DNA from: Kappaphycus alvarezii | Lineage: Eukaryota; Rhodophyta; Florideophyceae; Gigartinales; Solieriaceae | NCBI GenBank assembly: GCA_002205965.3 | Contig: NADL03000763.1 | Span: 248,001 to 312,000, forward strand | DNA length: 64,000 nt | Direction of reading: 5' to 3' | Shown here: piece after piece, positions 10,681 to 22,946 of the stretch | How the letters are laid out: each line of letters starts with the position of its first letter | How positions within the stretch are numbered: the stretch's first letter is position 1 | The notes under the pieces: generated by a model | Told to the model about the DNA's origin: nothing | The model's input: the letters and a program-made list of their open reading frames with translations, nothing else | Database searches by the model: none | Position numbers and translations under genes: made by a program

Positions 10681-11583
10681 TGCTTTGAAGCTACCCCAGC
10701 CCCATATCAAGCAAGCGCTCGAGCAAAAGCAGTCAAATGTACTTCAGCTCAACCCCAGAATCAGCCAATCAATCGAAAGTTGTTCTTGTCCGATAGTGGT
10801 CCGACAAATTCTGGTCGAAACACATTGATGCGACTTTTTCAAATTGATAATTAGAGAAGATACCATAACATCGGGCTAAACTTATTCCCGCTTAAAATCA
10901 TACCGCTGAAGCGCCGATCCCGCTTAAGCGCATCCAAAAGGTTTCCACCGACTTGAAAAGTTGGGAAATTGGGACGCATTTGAAACAAAACCATTTCCCG
11001 CATAAATGCTATGCATCCGATAAGCAACCTATTTTTCATAATCTTATGAAACATAGACTTCTGATAAGTGTGCACAGGGTCAGGCTGCGGGGCATCCATC
11101 TCCCTTGATTGGTTGATCATCTTTCTTGATACAACCTCCCGGACGCATCGTCTCAGCAGATCCTGCACCCCTCAGGCGCTGCAACGGTCAGTTAAATCGT
11201 AACGGCTACAGCATTCCGATCAATCGCCGATAAAGATGTCTAAATCAGCCTCTCATTCAGTGTGATGTAATATTTAAGCTATAGCTAGCGCTATGCTAGC
11301 ACGACGATCATGCTTATCGGTTCTAGCTTTTCAGACGTTGAGCCGGTGTGCATGATAATCGTGATGTCAAGAACGGACATATGTTGATCTTTTCATATAA
11401 ACAGGAACGATTTACCTACTGTACTTTGATTCTCCTTAAAGATATGGTCAACTCATTACTTTTAAACTTTTAATAACTAAACCTAAAAGTTGTGTCCCCC
11501 TCACTTGGCCCAGCAGAAGACGACAGACCACAGCTGAAAAATAGCGATGGTAGTTCTCTCTGAGTCCCAGAGACAGCATTTTT
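10681..11583. other. No gene recognised
   Basis: Intergenic DNA between the GT-rich tract and the pogo transposase. Short frames have no recognisable domain. A degenerate GCTATAGCTAGCGCTATGCTAGC tract lies near 11278-11300. Confidence 0.35.
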
Positions 11584-13130
11584 ATGAGGAAAACTGCTGC
11601 TGAAAGGAAGAAGGCAACCGCACTGATCAAAAACGTTTGGGCAAAAAAGAAATCCAAAATCAACGCTGTGCCACACCAAAGCACCGTTTCTCGAGCTCTG
11701 AAGAAATTTTCTCAAGAAAGGTTCCCTCAACGTCGGAATGTTTCAATCCGAGACAGAATGGGGCAAAAAATGTTTTAGAGAAGTCATTTTAAGGCTTGGT
11801 GTGAGACTCATACCATCGGCGCATTTGTGTTTCGGGTTCTATGATACAGACAAAGTTCTTGAGGTCGCAATCGGAAATAAACGCCAAGCTTCTTCTAGAG
11901 AACCGATTCAAACCCAAATTTGGAACCGGGTGGCTAAGTAGATTCATGACCCGATGTGCTTTAAAGTCACGGGTTACCAAGGGAGAGGCTGGACACGCTG
12001 ATGTAAGTGGAGCAAATGAAGGTTTTACGACACTTTGAAAGGTTATCCAGCGATATGATCCGAACGATATATGGAATGCAGATGAGTTCGTTTTGTGTTT
12101 CAATATGCCACCTGACAGAACGATTTCGGAAAAGCAGCTTTCTACTACAAGGAATGAGAAGACGCGCCTTACTGGACTCGCTTGCTGTAATGCAGCTGGA
12201 AAGAAGAAGTTTCCACTCATGATTATCGGGAAATCCCGTCGTCCTCGGTGCTTCAATTAGAAGGCAGGTGTTCGAATTGTCTTTGACTATCACAACAAAC
12301 AGAAAGCTTGGATGACTGCCTTCTTATTTTTCGAATGGCTTTGCCGGTTTAATCATTCTATCAGCAGGGCTTTGTCTCACACAGTTTTGCTTTTGATAGG
12401 CAATTGTCCCGCACATGGTTCAGAGGACTTAGTTCCAGATTTCTTCCATGTCAAAGTTGATTTTTTACCGCCCAATACAACTTAAAAATTATAACTCTTG
12501 GATGCTGGTATCATTTCGTCTTTGGAAAAGAATTTTCATCGCTCACAAGTGGAACGTGTTTTGGATCTATGTGATGTTGAACAGAAGAATCTTTAAAAGC
12601 TTGATCAATTGACGGCTATGAACTGGTTGAGGAACGTATGGGAAGAGGTCACTGTTGAAACCATTGCTCATTGTTGGAGAAATACAGGTTTGTTGAGACA
12701 AGATTCGGCCGGTGTCATGATTGTTGCGAATATCACGAATGAAGGTTACAGTGACACTGCAGCTATATCTGCAGCAATTGCCAAGGTCGTGTCGCCGGCG
12801 AAAAGAATGAGTCTATCCCAATTTCTAAATCCGGTCGCAGAGGGTGATGTTCTTGAAACTGCAATTGATGTGACGATTGTGGAGTATATTTTGAGTCAGC
12901 TGACTCCGGACACACAGGAAGTTGAAATTGATGATACAGACTCAATGCTACATACTGTTTCAGAGCAAATAAGGATCACTGCTCTAGCTAAAATGATGGT
13001 TCAAATACGCACACTGGATCTCAGCGACTGCTTGAAGGGCTTTCGCAATGTGCAGGGCGCCCTTCTGGTCGCAGAGAACGAAGGTTGTATGAAAACCAAG
13101 ATTCAAGACTTCTCTGAGCGTCATAATTGA
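11584..13130 (+). pseudogene. Pogo/Tigger-type (Tc1/mariner) transposase, inactive
   Basis: DDE transposase of the pogo/Tigger branch. The N-terminal part is the HTH/CENP-B-like region (AVPHQSTVSRALKKF; later FKPKFGTGWLSRF). After one frame change near 11.8 kb the sequence stays in a single frame to the end, broken only by stops. The DDE core is clear: YDPNDIWNADEF with the first Asp (codon 12081-12083), ACCNAAGKKKFPLMIIGKS, KAWMTAFLFFEWL, LLIGNCPAH, then LPPNTT and LLDAGII with the third Asp (12501-12503). In active relatives the second motif is LLIDNCPAH; here the Asp codon is GGC (12399-12401), one substitution from GAC. Stops occur at 12036, 12483 and 12492, among others. The last segment (12609-13130, 173 codons) is open and includes the usual pogo C-terminal helices, VETIAHCWRNTGLL. 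A clear pseudogene. Confidence 0.85.
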
Positions 13131-13869
13131 ACTATAGTATTCTCACATTGGAAGAAGCCGCCCTGGTAGTATTTCTCTGCTAACTGCATCTCTAATCATG
13201 TGGCGTCTGTCCACGAACCGTATGATTTTAAGGGGGAATGAGTTTAGTACTTATTCCTTGCTCTTAACAACGGGGTCCACCGCCGCCTGGAGATCGTGAT
13301 TCGCACCATCCTCAGCCCCCGCGTACCCACCTCCGTTCCTCTTTCCATCCGAAAATCGTTTGCTGGTACACGAAAACATGCGGTTAAGTCCCCAACCCAT
13401 GCTTCCTTCCGCGAATGAGGCGTCTCCGATGGTTCATGACCCCCTTTTGATCCACGCGGGGGCACCCACCGACTGCTAACCCCCCTCCTACCCAAACTAC
13501 CTCTTGCTAGCATCCCCATCTTCTGTCATGCCTGACAATCTTCTCTATTTCCCCCCCATCCAAGACATCCTTAAGACGCCCTTCCACCCAGAAGATCTCA
13601 TCCTTGCCACTTCTACCCGCTGTCTCCATTGTCCTCTGCCTCCCTCTTTACCCGTCAGGTTGCGGCCGCTAGCTCCACTGTTGACTTTTTACCACCGACG
13701 CTCCCAAGTAATGCATACGCATCAGTTTCCACTTGACCCCTGCTCCCATAGTTGCCTTTTAATTACTCTTAAAGTTTTTCTGCTCCAAAACAAGTAAAGA
13801 TACAGAACTACCAAAAGAAAGCGAACTATGGAGATTGAAACAGCTGTTCATTGTGTTATTTCGATGCCC
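13131..13869. other. No gene recognised
   Basis: C-rich stretch (13.25-13.75 kb) between two transposase remnants. Frames exist on both strands but have no recognisable motif. Confidence 0.35.
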
Positions 13870-15142
13870 CAAAATTAAATTCGCTAAATCGCCTTCTTTT
13901 CTCACGATAGGCTGTTTGTGCCGCACGTCGCAAACTTGCGACTCCGATCCAGCAGAATAGAGCCGGTTTCTCACTGGGCCGTACACTTGAGCATCGTCGC
14001 CTCTGAGAGGACGGTAGCTTATATGCGAATTTGCCAACGTAGCGCGTAGTGCAGAGATTAAATAATGCATCATAGCGGGCCTCTTCCCACCTCCATGTCC
14101 CCCCATTATACCCTAAACAGTGCATAGACTGACGAAACAGTTCTCACTATCATACGGTCCGACATAATGTTACTACTCCCCTCCACATCTTCAGCCCTAA
14201 AGAAACCATTTTCTAGTTTCTTCTTCGGAATATTTGTACGTACAAGCTCAAGAGCTCCCTGATAGCTCTTGTCCATTAGAACTGCCCAGCACTCTGAGTA
14301 CTCTCCTTACATTTCTCCCAAATATGCTACTTTCTCTTCACCCGACTTCTTTGGGAGGACCTTTTGTGAAACCTTACATCTCGGTGGAATTTTTGCACGT
14401 CCTAAACGCTTCTCGGATAATTCGAGCTGCAGTTGATAGTTTGAAAATTTCTTAAAACATTAGCTCCTACTTTGTAACCGTAGAGCTTATGTTTTCCAGA
14501 GAAGTACTTCTTGCCCCGATACATATTTCTCGATAGCCTGCTACTTAGCTAGAAAATGACACCAGTTCCATACTGCGCGCAAGGATTGTACTTGAATCGG
14601 AAGCGGTTTTCGAGTTGCTCTCCAAAAGTGTAGGTACAATAAGTTTCCTTTATTTAACTGTTGTACGCAAACCGCCAAATTCCATCAATAAAGTTAGTGA
14701 CCATCTTTTCGAATGTAGATGCCTTCAAATTACAAACGCGAGCCGCTATGTTCCACTGCGCTCTACTCTCGAGGACTACTAGATTCATAAAAAGTGAATC
14801 CATTCCATCACAAACGCTCTTGCGCTCGGGACTAACATTGTGCGTCTCATGCTCGGTGTCTGAGAAGGCGTTTTAGAACTGATGGAACTGGGCAGAGTCG
14901 AAATTGAACATCTCGTGAACGCCTCTGTCACCACCAGACTTGTAGAACGCATCGAAAACGGAATAAGTGCTGTCATTCTCATAATCACTCTCATTTGCTG
15001 GACTAACATTCGCTTTTCTACGCATTTCCTGCTCTCTGATTACTGCTGTGGAGGCCAGGAGCTGAAGACCGTCTGCAGCTGCTAACGGGGAGGTTACACT
15101 GACACTTGACCCGCTGGGCTGAGAGAGACTCATATAAGCCAA
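13870..15142 (-). pseudogene. DDE transposase (Tnp4-like family A), degenerate copy
   Basis: Minus-strand remnant of the same family as 60.2-61.4 kb. The N-terminus (15142 downward) has a poorly conserved leader then FDAFYKSGGDRGVHEMFNFD, which matches FDQFYNYGGYQPIVQMINFD of the other copy. The middle is unreadable. The C-terminal catalytic block is well preserved in one frame at about 14290-14106: AVLMDKSYQGALELVRTNIP, then a SDRMIV segment, where relatives have DKGYQGA and SDRIIVENFFGR. After a stop it continues with WRWEEARYDALFNLC and, in a shifted frame, PLRGDDAQVYGPVRNRLY. The third catalytic Asp survives (codon 14271-14273). Multiple stops and frame changes make it a pseudogene. Confidence 0.75.
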
Positions 15143-17640
15143 ATACCCAACTTTTGAGAATGTAGTATGATGCGAGAGGCCGATCTGATTACTGCTTTTT
15201 TTTTTGGAGGGCTACTTATGGGCTATTTCACCGGCGTTTTGGCTAACTAACGCGGCCAACCACAAGGCATCACTTGGCCAACGCCAGGACCGTACTTCGT
15301 GGCCCACTAGGGCTAAAAGTGTCAGCCCTTACTCGGGCAGTGGTCTATCACTTATATGGTCAACACTGTGGAAAACTATAGCTCTACAGTAACTATATGT
15401 TGGTATCTAACATGCTATTTATTAAGCCGCAGATCGGAGACTAAGTATCTAACTCAGCGAGCCACTAACAGGATACCAATCGTGCTCGTTCACGACAGTC
15501 GCTTATCTTTATAAGTTCGTAAAGAAAGCGTGGCCAGCTAACCACTAACCCTTGTTAAGGGCCGCGATAAGGCCACTTTTCCGTTACTTGGCCAACGCCT
15601 CTAGTCCAGAGTAGAATAGTGTAGAGTTGTATACCAGATGGCCGTGGAGGTAGATTCTGAAATGCCCAATACGGGAAGTTGTTCCTGGAGTTCGAGTCTT
15701 TGGTAGTAAAACTTGTTCCGTCCAGCTCTACAGCCCTCTTGCCGCCTCTACTAACATCTCTTCCCGCCCTACTTCAACTTCCGGACGACTAATTCCATTC
15801 AGTTAGTCGGGTATTTGACGCACGACCTCCTGCTCCCTTTTTCTACTACAGAAATACCTCCCTGGGTATTATCGCAAGGTGAATTCGCTTCATGCATGTG
15901 CTTAGTTAGTGGGAAAAGTATGGCCACCTCCACGCTAATGAAACGAAGAAGCGGAAAATTTTCGCTTGAAAGTACCAACCAGATGGTAGCCACGAGAAAA
16001 AGGTGCAGAAGTAGAAGATTAGAGTGCGAGAGTGGAGGAACAGGGCGGGGCACCAGAACATGACAGTGTAGAGGCGCAAGGCGGATCAGAAAGGCAACTA
16101 GGAGTGGAGGAGGCTGTAGCTGAGGCAATACTAGGAAGAAAAGCAGGGCAGTGTATTCTATGATGCCTGTTGGAATAAATAGATAGTATTTTATTTGTCA
16201 TTTGGAAATGGCGTCCAAAATTTTCAAACATTTTGGGGGTTTGGAAATGGCGGTTTTTTTATTTTTTGCTTTCCCTTTTGGTAATCAGATAATTTTTTAC
16301 CGTTAGTGAGCAGAAAATAATTGGACAACGTAACATTTACGGAAATGTTGTAATTTTAAGTAAAATTATTCTTTTTCTTAATTACTCTGTACTGTGCTAT
16401 TTTACTACCATAATAGTGTATTTTCTACAGTGTTTTAGCATATTTTCATGGAATGGATTAAAATCTTCTAAAATACGGTTAAATGATTCATATACGCCAC
16501 TCCATCATGCCATGATGGAGAGGCGTATTTTGTTAGACATGTGCCATATTCGCTGTTGGTGGAGACATAGCGCAGTACATCTGGCATGGGATGGAGACAG
16601 GTTTATACTTAATATTTTCCGCGTGTATTTGGGACGTGCATTTTGTGAATGTGGGACTGGAGGACAACGTTCATTTGGGATGGATATATCAACGCCATCA
16701 AGGCATACAGCGGTATGCCGTGACGGTGAATTTGTCTAATGCTGTATTCTCCACTTGGAAGTCGTAAGCTTGTGTTTATGATTGAGTACAAGGTAGTAGA
16801 TATGATTTGGTAAAAGTAGGGGTCTTCAACTCACAAGTTGCTAGAGAACTAGAAAGAAAGGAGAGAGACACTGAGCGAAAAAAGGAGAATCGACCACTGA
16901 ACCAACCCTGCGCGAATTTATTTGAATCATTTCGGAGCATTCAACTATTTTAGCTTGTAAAAGAATTTTTGTCAAAGTTCAGGACAAGTTTTCCCAACTT
17001 AAAAGTTTGTCCGCAACTTGATAGTTCACCTTGGCAATAACTGGAAAGCTTGACCCCATCGGAGAGGAGGTCCAAGTTTTTCCGCGTTGGATTTTGGAAT
17101 TGTCGTATACGTGGTATCAGCGAGGGGGAGTGAGGAAGGGCAGGCACACTGAACGGGTACAAAGGTCCCCTGTGATGACGTTGCAGTACTGTATTTGAGT
17201 ACTTTAATAGAGCAAGCTTCTCTGACATTCGATAAGCGCGATTCACCAGTAGTAATCAGAAGGCCCTTTTCTGCCTACCGCCCCGATCAGGAAGTGAGGA
17301 CTGCCTTATATAGCCGTTCGTATAGCTATAAAATAGCAGATACATTAGAAGATAGCTACTGTATCACTAGGCGCGCAATAAAATAGTACTGCCACCTGGC
17401 AACTAGGTCACATGTCATCGGATTTTCCAAGTTAGATTATTCGTAGCCCGTGATTGGCCAGGAACGTTTGTACAGTATGCACTGTAAGCAGATATACCAC
17501 ATTATACTTTAAGCTATACGATCCTGTTTGCATCGTCATACTCGGGGTCCTAGTCGCCTCGCCGGCTTTTTTTAGAAACTGCGCTAGCTACAAAGCTCGC
17601 CGGCTCTCTGTGGATACACCCTCTTCTCGCGGACATCCTT
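15143..17640. other. No gene recognised, AT-rich in part
   Basis: About 2.5 kb with no family signature on either strand. Visible structures are a T-run at 15199-15208, a 14-bp direct repeat (ACTTGGCCAACGCC) at 15273 and 15590 about 317 bp apart, and an AT-rich block at 16.15-16.45 kb with a repeated TTTGGAAATGGCG. It may be decayed non-coding transposon ends, but I cannot identify any. Confidence 0.35.
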
Positions 17641-18198
17641 GAGGCCTGCATTCGTTTCCACCTCTACCTTATAACCGCCTCCATGAGCAAGTTGTTCTAC
17701 ATCATCCGCCTCACCCCGCCCATTGTATTTGGCCCGTCCGCCGTCAAATATGACGTGAAAAAACGTGCGGCCTACATCGACCTGAACCAAGTATCGCTTT
17801 CAACGGCTGCGTCACGGTAAATCAAAGTGTCGCTTCGCAGTGGCGGCCACTGGTACCTTCCGCCCACCTTCAAGCTCACGAAGCCTCTCGCGTTATCTAC
17901 AGCGTGCCTATCTACCTCTCGTTTCCCTAAAACACTCTGTCGAACTTTAATCTCCGCTACAAATGCTATCCCCTTCGAACTTTTGTACACACACACCCTG
18001 TCCTCCTCGCTCAACCAGCTATCATCAATGACCTGGGAATTCATGTCGGGTGGTGATCTCTTTGGGTCAAAAGTGAGTGGCTTTGAGTTCTACCCCAGCC
18101 TCGATCGTCCAGATTGTTCGCCAGCTCTTTCACCTTCCATTTTCGGGCAAGTTGATGAAACCCCGAGAAAATCTTTCTTCCATCAATCGAATACTCTC
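17641..18198. other. Open but unrecognised frames
   Basis: On the plus strand 17640-17820 reads a short open stretch (MSKLFYIIRLTPPIVFG) and 17827-18231 another 134 codons. On the minus strand 17772-18044 is open. None matches a family I know. The minus-strand reading may continue the 69-codon repeat that lies upstream of it. Confidence 0.25.
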
Positions 18199-18600
18199 CT
18201 AGAATGGTGTAATAACATTAAAGCCATGTGACACCGTAATATGCGGTGATGTGCTCGTAGCATAATGCCGCGGATGCACCAAAATTTCCGCTGGTCGTGC
18301 ATTCTCTCCCGTTAGAAGATTGCTCACCTGGTATTTGAACCCTGATACCGCTGCTCTGAACAACTTTTGACCATTAATACATGATTCCATCGACTGTGTA
18401 CTCTCCTTGAGAGGTGAAATCTCAAAATCATCATGTTCCACCGTAATGTGCGGTGATGTGCTAGAAACATCATAACGAGGGTGTACCAAGATGCCTGCTA
18501 GGCTTGCTTTCCGTATTGGCAGAAGATTTTTCACCTAGTACTCGACCCTTACCCTCGCTGCCTTGAACAGACCTTGACTAATTTGTGATGCCTTGTGCTC
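18199..18600 (-). pseudogene. Coding-type tandem duplication, 69-codon unit
   Basis: Two copies of a 207-bp unit start at 18232 and 18439 (plus-strand coordinates). On the minus strand both copies translate in the same frame, and protein similarity exceeds what the DNA shows: SNLLTGENARPAEILVHPR with TSTSPHITV, against KNLLPIRKASLAGILVHPR with SSTSPHITV. Each is preceded by LFxAAVxxxxYxV. The frame has one TAG, at the Gln position just before KNLL. The xYxVxNLLTGE pattern is reminiscent of the C-terminal part of Ty3/gypsy integrases (yVxxLlTGe..vHasRl). That would make it retroelement debris. Length 207 = 3 x 69 and preserved residues indicate the duplication happened in coding DNA. Identity remains tentative. 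Confidence 0.4.
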
Positions 18601-19898
18601 GCTTGAACACTTCCATGTATGGCCCTCCATGCAGTACTGCATAAGGCAAATGTGCTCAGGGATACCTTACCAGTGATTTCCCCTTTCCCGGAAGCGAATT
18701 CAGAGCATGAAACAAAGAGGGATGCAGCCGGGGAGCTGCTAAAGGAACAGTAGAGGCGATGGTAAAGGGTTTCAGAAAGTTGGGGGCGAAGGGTGTTTGT
18801 AGTGTACCTGGATTCCCACAAGAATCCAGATGAGCCCCCCCTTTTATAGACAGTACGGTAGCTCTACTCTAGAAATTCTATAATTTGTTAGCTCAGTAGA
18901 ACTTACTAGAAAGTAGAGGTGTAACTATAGAATTGTACTATCTAGAATATAACTACGTAAATAAAACGATGACGCGGGGCTCCACGTCAAATAAAAATAT
19001 TGAAGTAAAATCAAATTTCTAAAAATCATTCAAGACGGTACAGTTTCTCTGTTACACCATTGTGTAATAGAGAACTGAAATAGCGACAGCGAACAATTCT
19101 CTATTACACAGTGGTGTAACAGAGACATTGTTACAGAGTACTTTTTGTTCCCTATTGGCCAGCTAGCCATTAGTATCTTATTGTGTGTGCCTCCTGGGTG
19201 TACAGCTATTGGTTTCTTTAGCACTTTTACTCTAATCAAGGTAGACCGATGGTTGACGATCCGGATGAGTAGAGGGAAGAGACCAGGAGACACAGCCTTC
19301 GGGGAATCCTTGCAGAGCTCTACCCCCTCCTCTTTCTTTCCTTTCTTCCTTTACCTCCCTTATTCCATCTCACTCCCTTTAATTATGTCTCAGGAGTACC
19401 TCTTCAACTGTTAAAACGGCTGAATTATTCATAAATTTGTGGCACCATTGCATGGTTTCGGTTGTTTCACCCTAGATCTTCCTTAAAGAGATCTGTCGCA
19501 TGATCACTAGTCAATACCTATGTGGGCTGCACTTCACGCATAGCAGTGCCGCACTTATTTCGAAGAAGAAGACTATCAGGTGACGGCTAATTAGGGGAGT
19601 CTGTCACGTCAACTTGATCAGGGCATTAGTACTGACCATGTGTTCTCTTGCAGAACCATAATTTGTGTCCCCATTATATCCTGGCGCAGGTGCAGCCACA
19701 GAAAGTTACGGACAGTATAGTGCCTCCTGGAGAGCTGGGTTGCATCGTTACAGTGTAAGTGAACAACATGATCGCGTCTCCGAAAAGCGCTCTATGTATC
19801 CTTACAACTATGGGTACTCTCAAACAGGCAGCCCTCTATCGATACATGCGAAATCACATCGTGGTTAATCAGCCGCTTCACTGACATTTTGCTCAAAA
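18601..19898. other. No gene recognised; contains a long inverted repeat
   Basis: AT-rich intergenic DNA with the inverted repeat listed separately at 19046-19125 and a pyrimidine-rich run at 19320-19370. No domain is seen in the short frames. Confidence 0.35.
19046..19125. repeat. 29-bp inverted repeat, 22-nt spacer
   Basis: Left arm 19046-19074 begins TCTCTGTTACACCA and right arm 19097-19125 ends TGGTGTAACAGAGA. They are complementary over 29 positions with one mismatch. The strand can fold into a strong hairpin. It could be a MITE core or a recent fold-back insertion. No coding region flanks it closely. Confidence 0.85.
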
Positions 19899-20820
19899 AT
19901 GATCTTCGCAATGGATTCTCCGGTAATTAAAGTTGCGATTCTCAGGAGAATGCAGCCTAAAGATGAAGGCAAAAGGTCGGCGAGAATAATTAGGAAAATG
20001 AACTTCCTAAAACACTGTGCACTACAAGAAGTGACCAGTAAACTCAATGACACAGTAATTTCAACGATGTTTCGTACGAAGCATCGTACTACGGCGAAAC
20101 TACCATCCACTATCAGGAGCCTATATTGTAGACAAAGTAGTCTGGAAACTGTTTCGAGTCTGAATACAATCGCTGCTGACGCCAAGCTGGCCATTGCGCT
20201 TCTGAAAATAGCGAGGGGTTTAGAGTAGGATATTACAGCTTTCTATTGAATTAAGGAGAAAACAGTGCGCCGCGTATTGGAAAAAACAATCTAATCTTTG
20301 GAAAACGATGGAAAATTAATGCTCCCCAGCCCATCATGGACAAATAGGGAGTTAATGAGGAGTGAAACAAGTTTTAAAATGTCAAGAAAAATAATAAGCT
20401 CTCTGGACAGATGCTTGGGACTTTTGGATGGAATAGCCGTTCGAATTCAGAAGCCGGACAGAGATCCGCAACCAGGCTCCTATTATAACCCACGATTCTC
20501 TTGCATTTGAAATTTCGAGTACGGTGGCGCACTTGGAGTCCAGAAGGCATCCAATTCCTTCCTGTAGATAGGGATGAGGCATACTCCACATTACGCTATC
20601 TCGTTACCCCCGTTCCAGCATCCGACGCCGATGAGTGAGAAGTTGACTTTAATTATGGTCGCTTTTAGTTCATGATAAACAAGCTTTTGGGATGTTGGTC
20701 AAGAAATGGGCAATATTGCCAAAGCCTTTTGGGAACTCTGTTTTGGACAGTACCATGTTGATTCGCGTTGTGATGAGGCTCCATCATTTTAATATTAATA
20801 GCAACGCAATCTCTACTCTC
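19899..20820 (+). pseudogene. PIF/Harbinger transposase, broken (copy 2)
   Basis: Second member of the PIF/Harbinger superfamily. The N-terminal 109 codons (19899-20228) end in AADAKLAIALLKIARGLE, the start of the helical region, and continue in the same sense through stops and frame changes as KEKTVRRVLEKTI. Then comes RKIISSLDRCLGLLDGIAVRIQKP, holding the first catalytic Asp, and PQPGSYYN. The central HDS segment is unreadable. Further on EAYSTLRYLVTPVPASDADE is the second-Asp region, and KQAFGMLVKKWAILPKPFGN (about 20658-20720) is the Glu region, with Lys just before the canonical EQAFG spacing. LIRVVMRLHHFNIN closes it. More diverged from copy 1 than copies of a single burst would be. No partner ORF is seen next to it. 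Confidence 0.75.
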
Positions 20821-22491
20821 TAGCGTTCTACTCTTTCGCGTTCATCTGTAGAGATGAGAGCTATTACAACGATGTATTTCATTGCTATAAAGAAATCAAA
20901 GAGTTTCACAATCAACTCACTGTACTTACAAGTATCTCAGGGAAAGTTGTCGAAAAAGATGACTTTGAAAGAAGACTTCATCTTGATATTGTTTTAAAAA
21001 CTAGGGTTGCAGCGCCCTCCAGCAATAACTCGTCACATTTTATGATTATGCCCTTGTGAAACCGTGTGGAACCTCACGTCCGCCGCGCGCTGGCCGACTT
21101 GCTTCTCTACCATGCCCTCACCCTCACGCGGCTCTTGCACCGGCGCCCGCCCCCTTCCAGGCCCCCAATCCCGTCAATCCCACCGTCCAAGCCACGATAC
21201 GTGCCCTTGCTCATGCTTCTGTTCCCTTTCTAATCCCGACAGTCGCTATCGCCCCGTGTCCAGACGGCCTCAGTGCTCCCATTTCTGCCAGCTCTTCTAG
21301 TCTTAAGCATCATCTCACAGCCAACACTTCCTCCCCGCCTTTCTTTGCGGGCTCCACCAAGATGATTCCAACCTCCGGCTCTCCCACTATATCCAAGGAA
21401 GGCCACCCCGCACGGAGTTCTAAGCCACCCGCTGACGTTGATTCACCGACTAATATTTAAGTTAGAGGTGAATTATATCAATACTTGGCCAAATTGCGGG
21501 ATGTCACCTGTGGATACATCAGGTCCAGGATGGGGGACGAGATTTCTGGACCGTATGCCATGTTTGCCACTCGTTTGATTGTACAGTACCATGATCAATG
21601 ATAGTTGAGCGGGTAAACTGGGACCTTCACATAGATATTTACGTGGATCTATTTGGCATAAACACCCCAAAAAGTGCTTTCTTGCTATCTAATTCAGCAA
21701 ATAGTACAGAATAAAACTCCTCCAATTGCACCTCGGCAAACCGAGATTAAAATAGGTTGAAAAATCCAGTTAATTCGCTGTGCTTACAGAAAGCTATGAC
21801 GACCGCCTCTAATTGTAGGAGTGAGCAATCTTGAGGAAAACAAACAGGAAAGCAACACACATGACACCCCTCTTGCTGTGAATAATACAGCAATGGTTGA
21901 GTAAGGCAGGTTACGCTGAGCATATCTGAACCTGATCGGGGAGGACAGCCTTCCTTACACGACCTTCCCAAATCGACGCAAAAAGTGGTCCTAAGCGAGT
22001 ACGGGCGATTTGTAACACCCACTTGTGCTTTATAGCTCGGCTCCCGTGCGCATAATGGCTCAGGCACGGAGCAGTGAAAACAAATTTTGAAAGAGAAAAG
22101 TCGAGGGGGAGATCTGTACAGAACAGTACTGTCATGGTAGACAATCTACAGAAATTCACTTATTGTAAGGAAAATTCATGCTTTTAACAATGACTGGACT
22201 TGTCCAAAATAATACAAAGAAAATATAACAAAAACTAGCTCTGCCAGTGACAGTACAGCACGGGTACCAATTTCACTCCACAAAGATGCACTTGCAAGTC
22301 TGTTTCCACCTACACTCCGCCTAATTGGCGTCAGTTTTGTGCTACTGCTGTTTGAATCCAGCCGCTACAATGATGACGCATTATTTACTCTGATCCTGTT
22401 CCAATAGTTTTTCTTAAGGCCACTGTAGTTATAATCTGCCAACAATATCAATTACTTATTCCCTACCTAATTATTTTCAAGTAAAAGAGTT
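20821..22491. other. No gene recognised
   Basis: Includes a 134-codon Pro/Ala/Ser-rich open frame at 21056-21460 (+), whose composition looks like skewed DNA rather than a domain. The rest is AT-rich and structureless to my eye. It ends at the copia 5' LTR. Confidence 0.3.
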
Positions 22492-22781
22492 TGTGGCTAT
22501 GAACGTTGAACCATATGCTATTTGGCTATTTGATCTAATGTTTAGAATAACTCCTCCGGTATTATTGTGAAACTTCGCGAACGACATGTACAGTTCATTG
22601 GTATGGTTACTTAGTTCTACGAAGTTCGTACGAGACCGCTGTGCTTCATTGTTCGGGGCCCCTCCCGAAGCGAAGACGACACAAAAGGTCCCTTACACCG
22701 TTACTACTGTGTAAACCTGTTACCACTTTGTTACCCTAGTCTTCCAACAGATCAGTTTCCTGTTATCACCCTTTTGATTGT
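22492..22781 (+). repeat. 5' LTR of the copia element
   Basis: Aligns with 25674-25962. Shared landmarks are ATGAACGTTG, CCATATGCTATTTGGCTATT, TCGCGAACGACATGTAC, TTCGGGGCCCCTCCCGAAGC (itself a short inverted repeat) and CCTGTTATCACCCTTTTGAT. The exact outer base is uncertain by a few positions, because the terminal bases differ between the two copies. Confidence 0.88.
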
Positions 22782-22946
22782 TATGGGTCTCATAGTTCAT
22801 CGTCTGAACTGCCCAGCAGACAGAAGTTCTCGTGAGATGTTCGGGACGCACCATGGACAGATGGTAAGGGAAATCAAGAGCCCTATGCCACTGCCGTTAA
22901 ACAATGGGAATCGCTCAACGATGGCCTGTCAGATAAAGACAGTAAC

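Noticed and set aside
15199-15603. Small element between two ACTTGGCCAACGCC repeats
   Set aside because: The direct repeats are real, but 14 bp does not fit a known target duplication and no internal features support an element.
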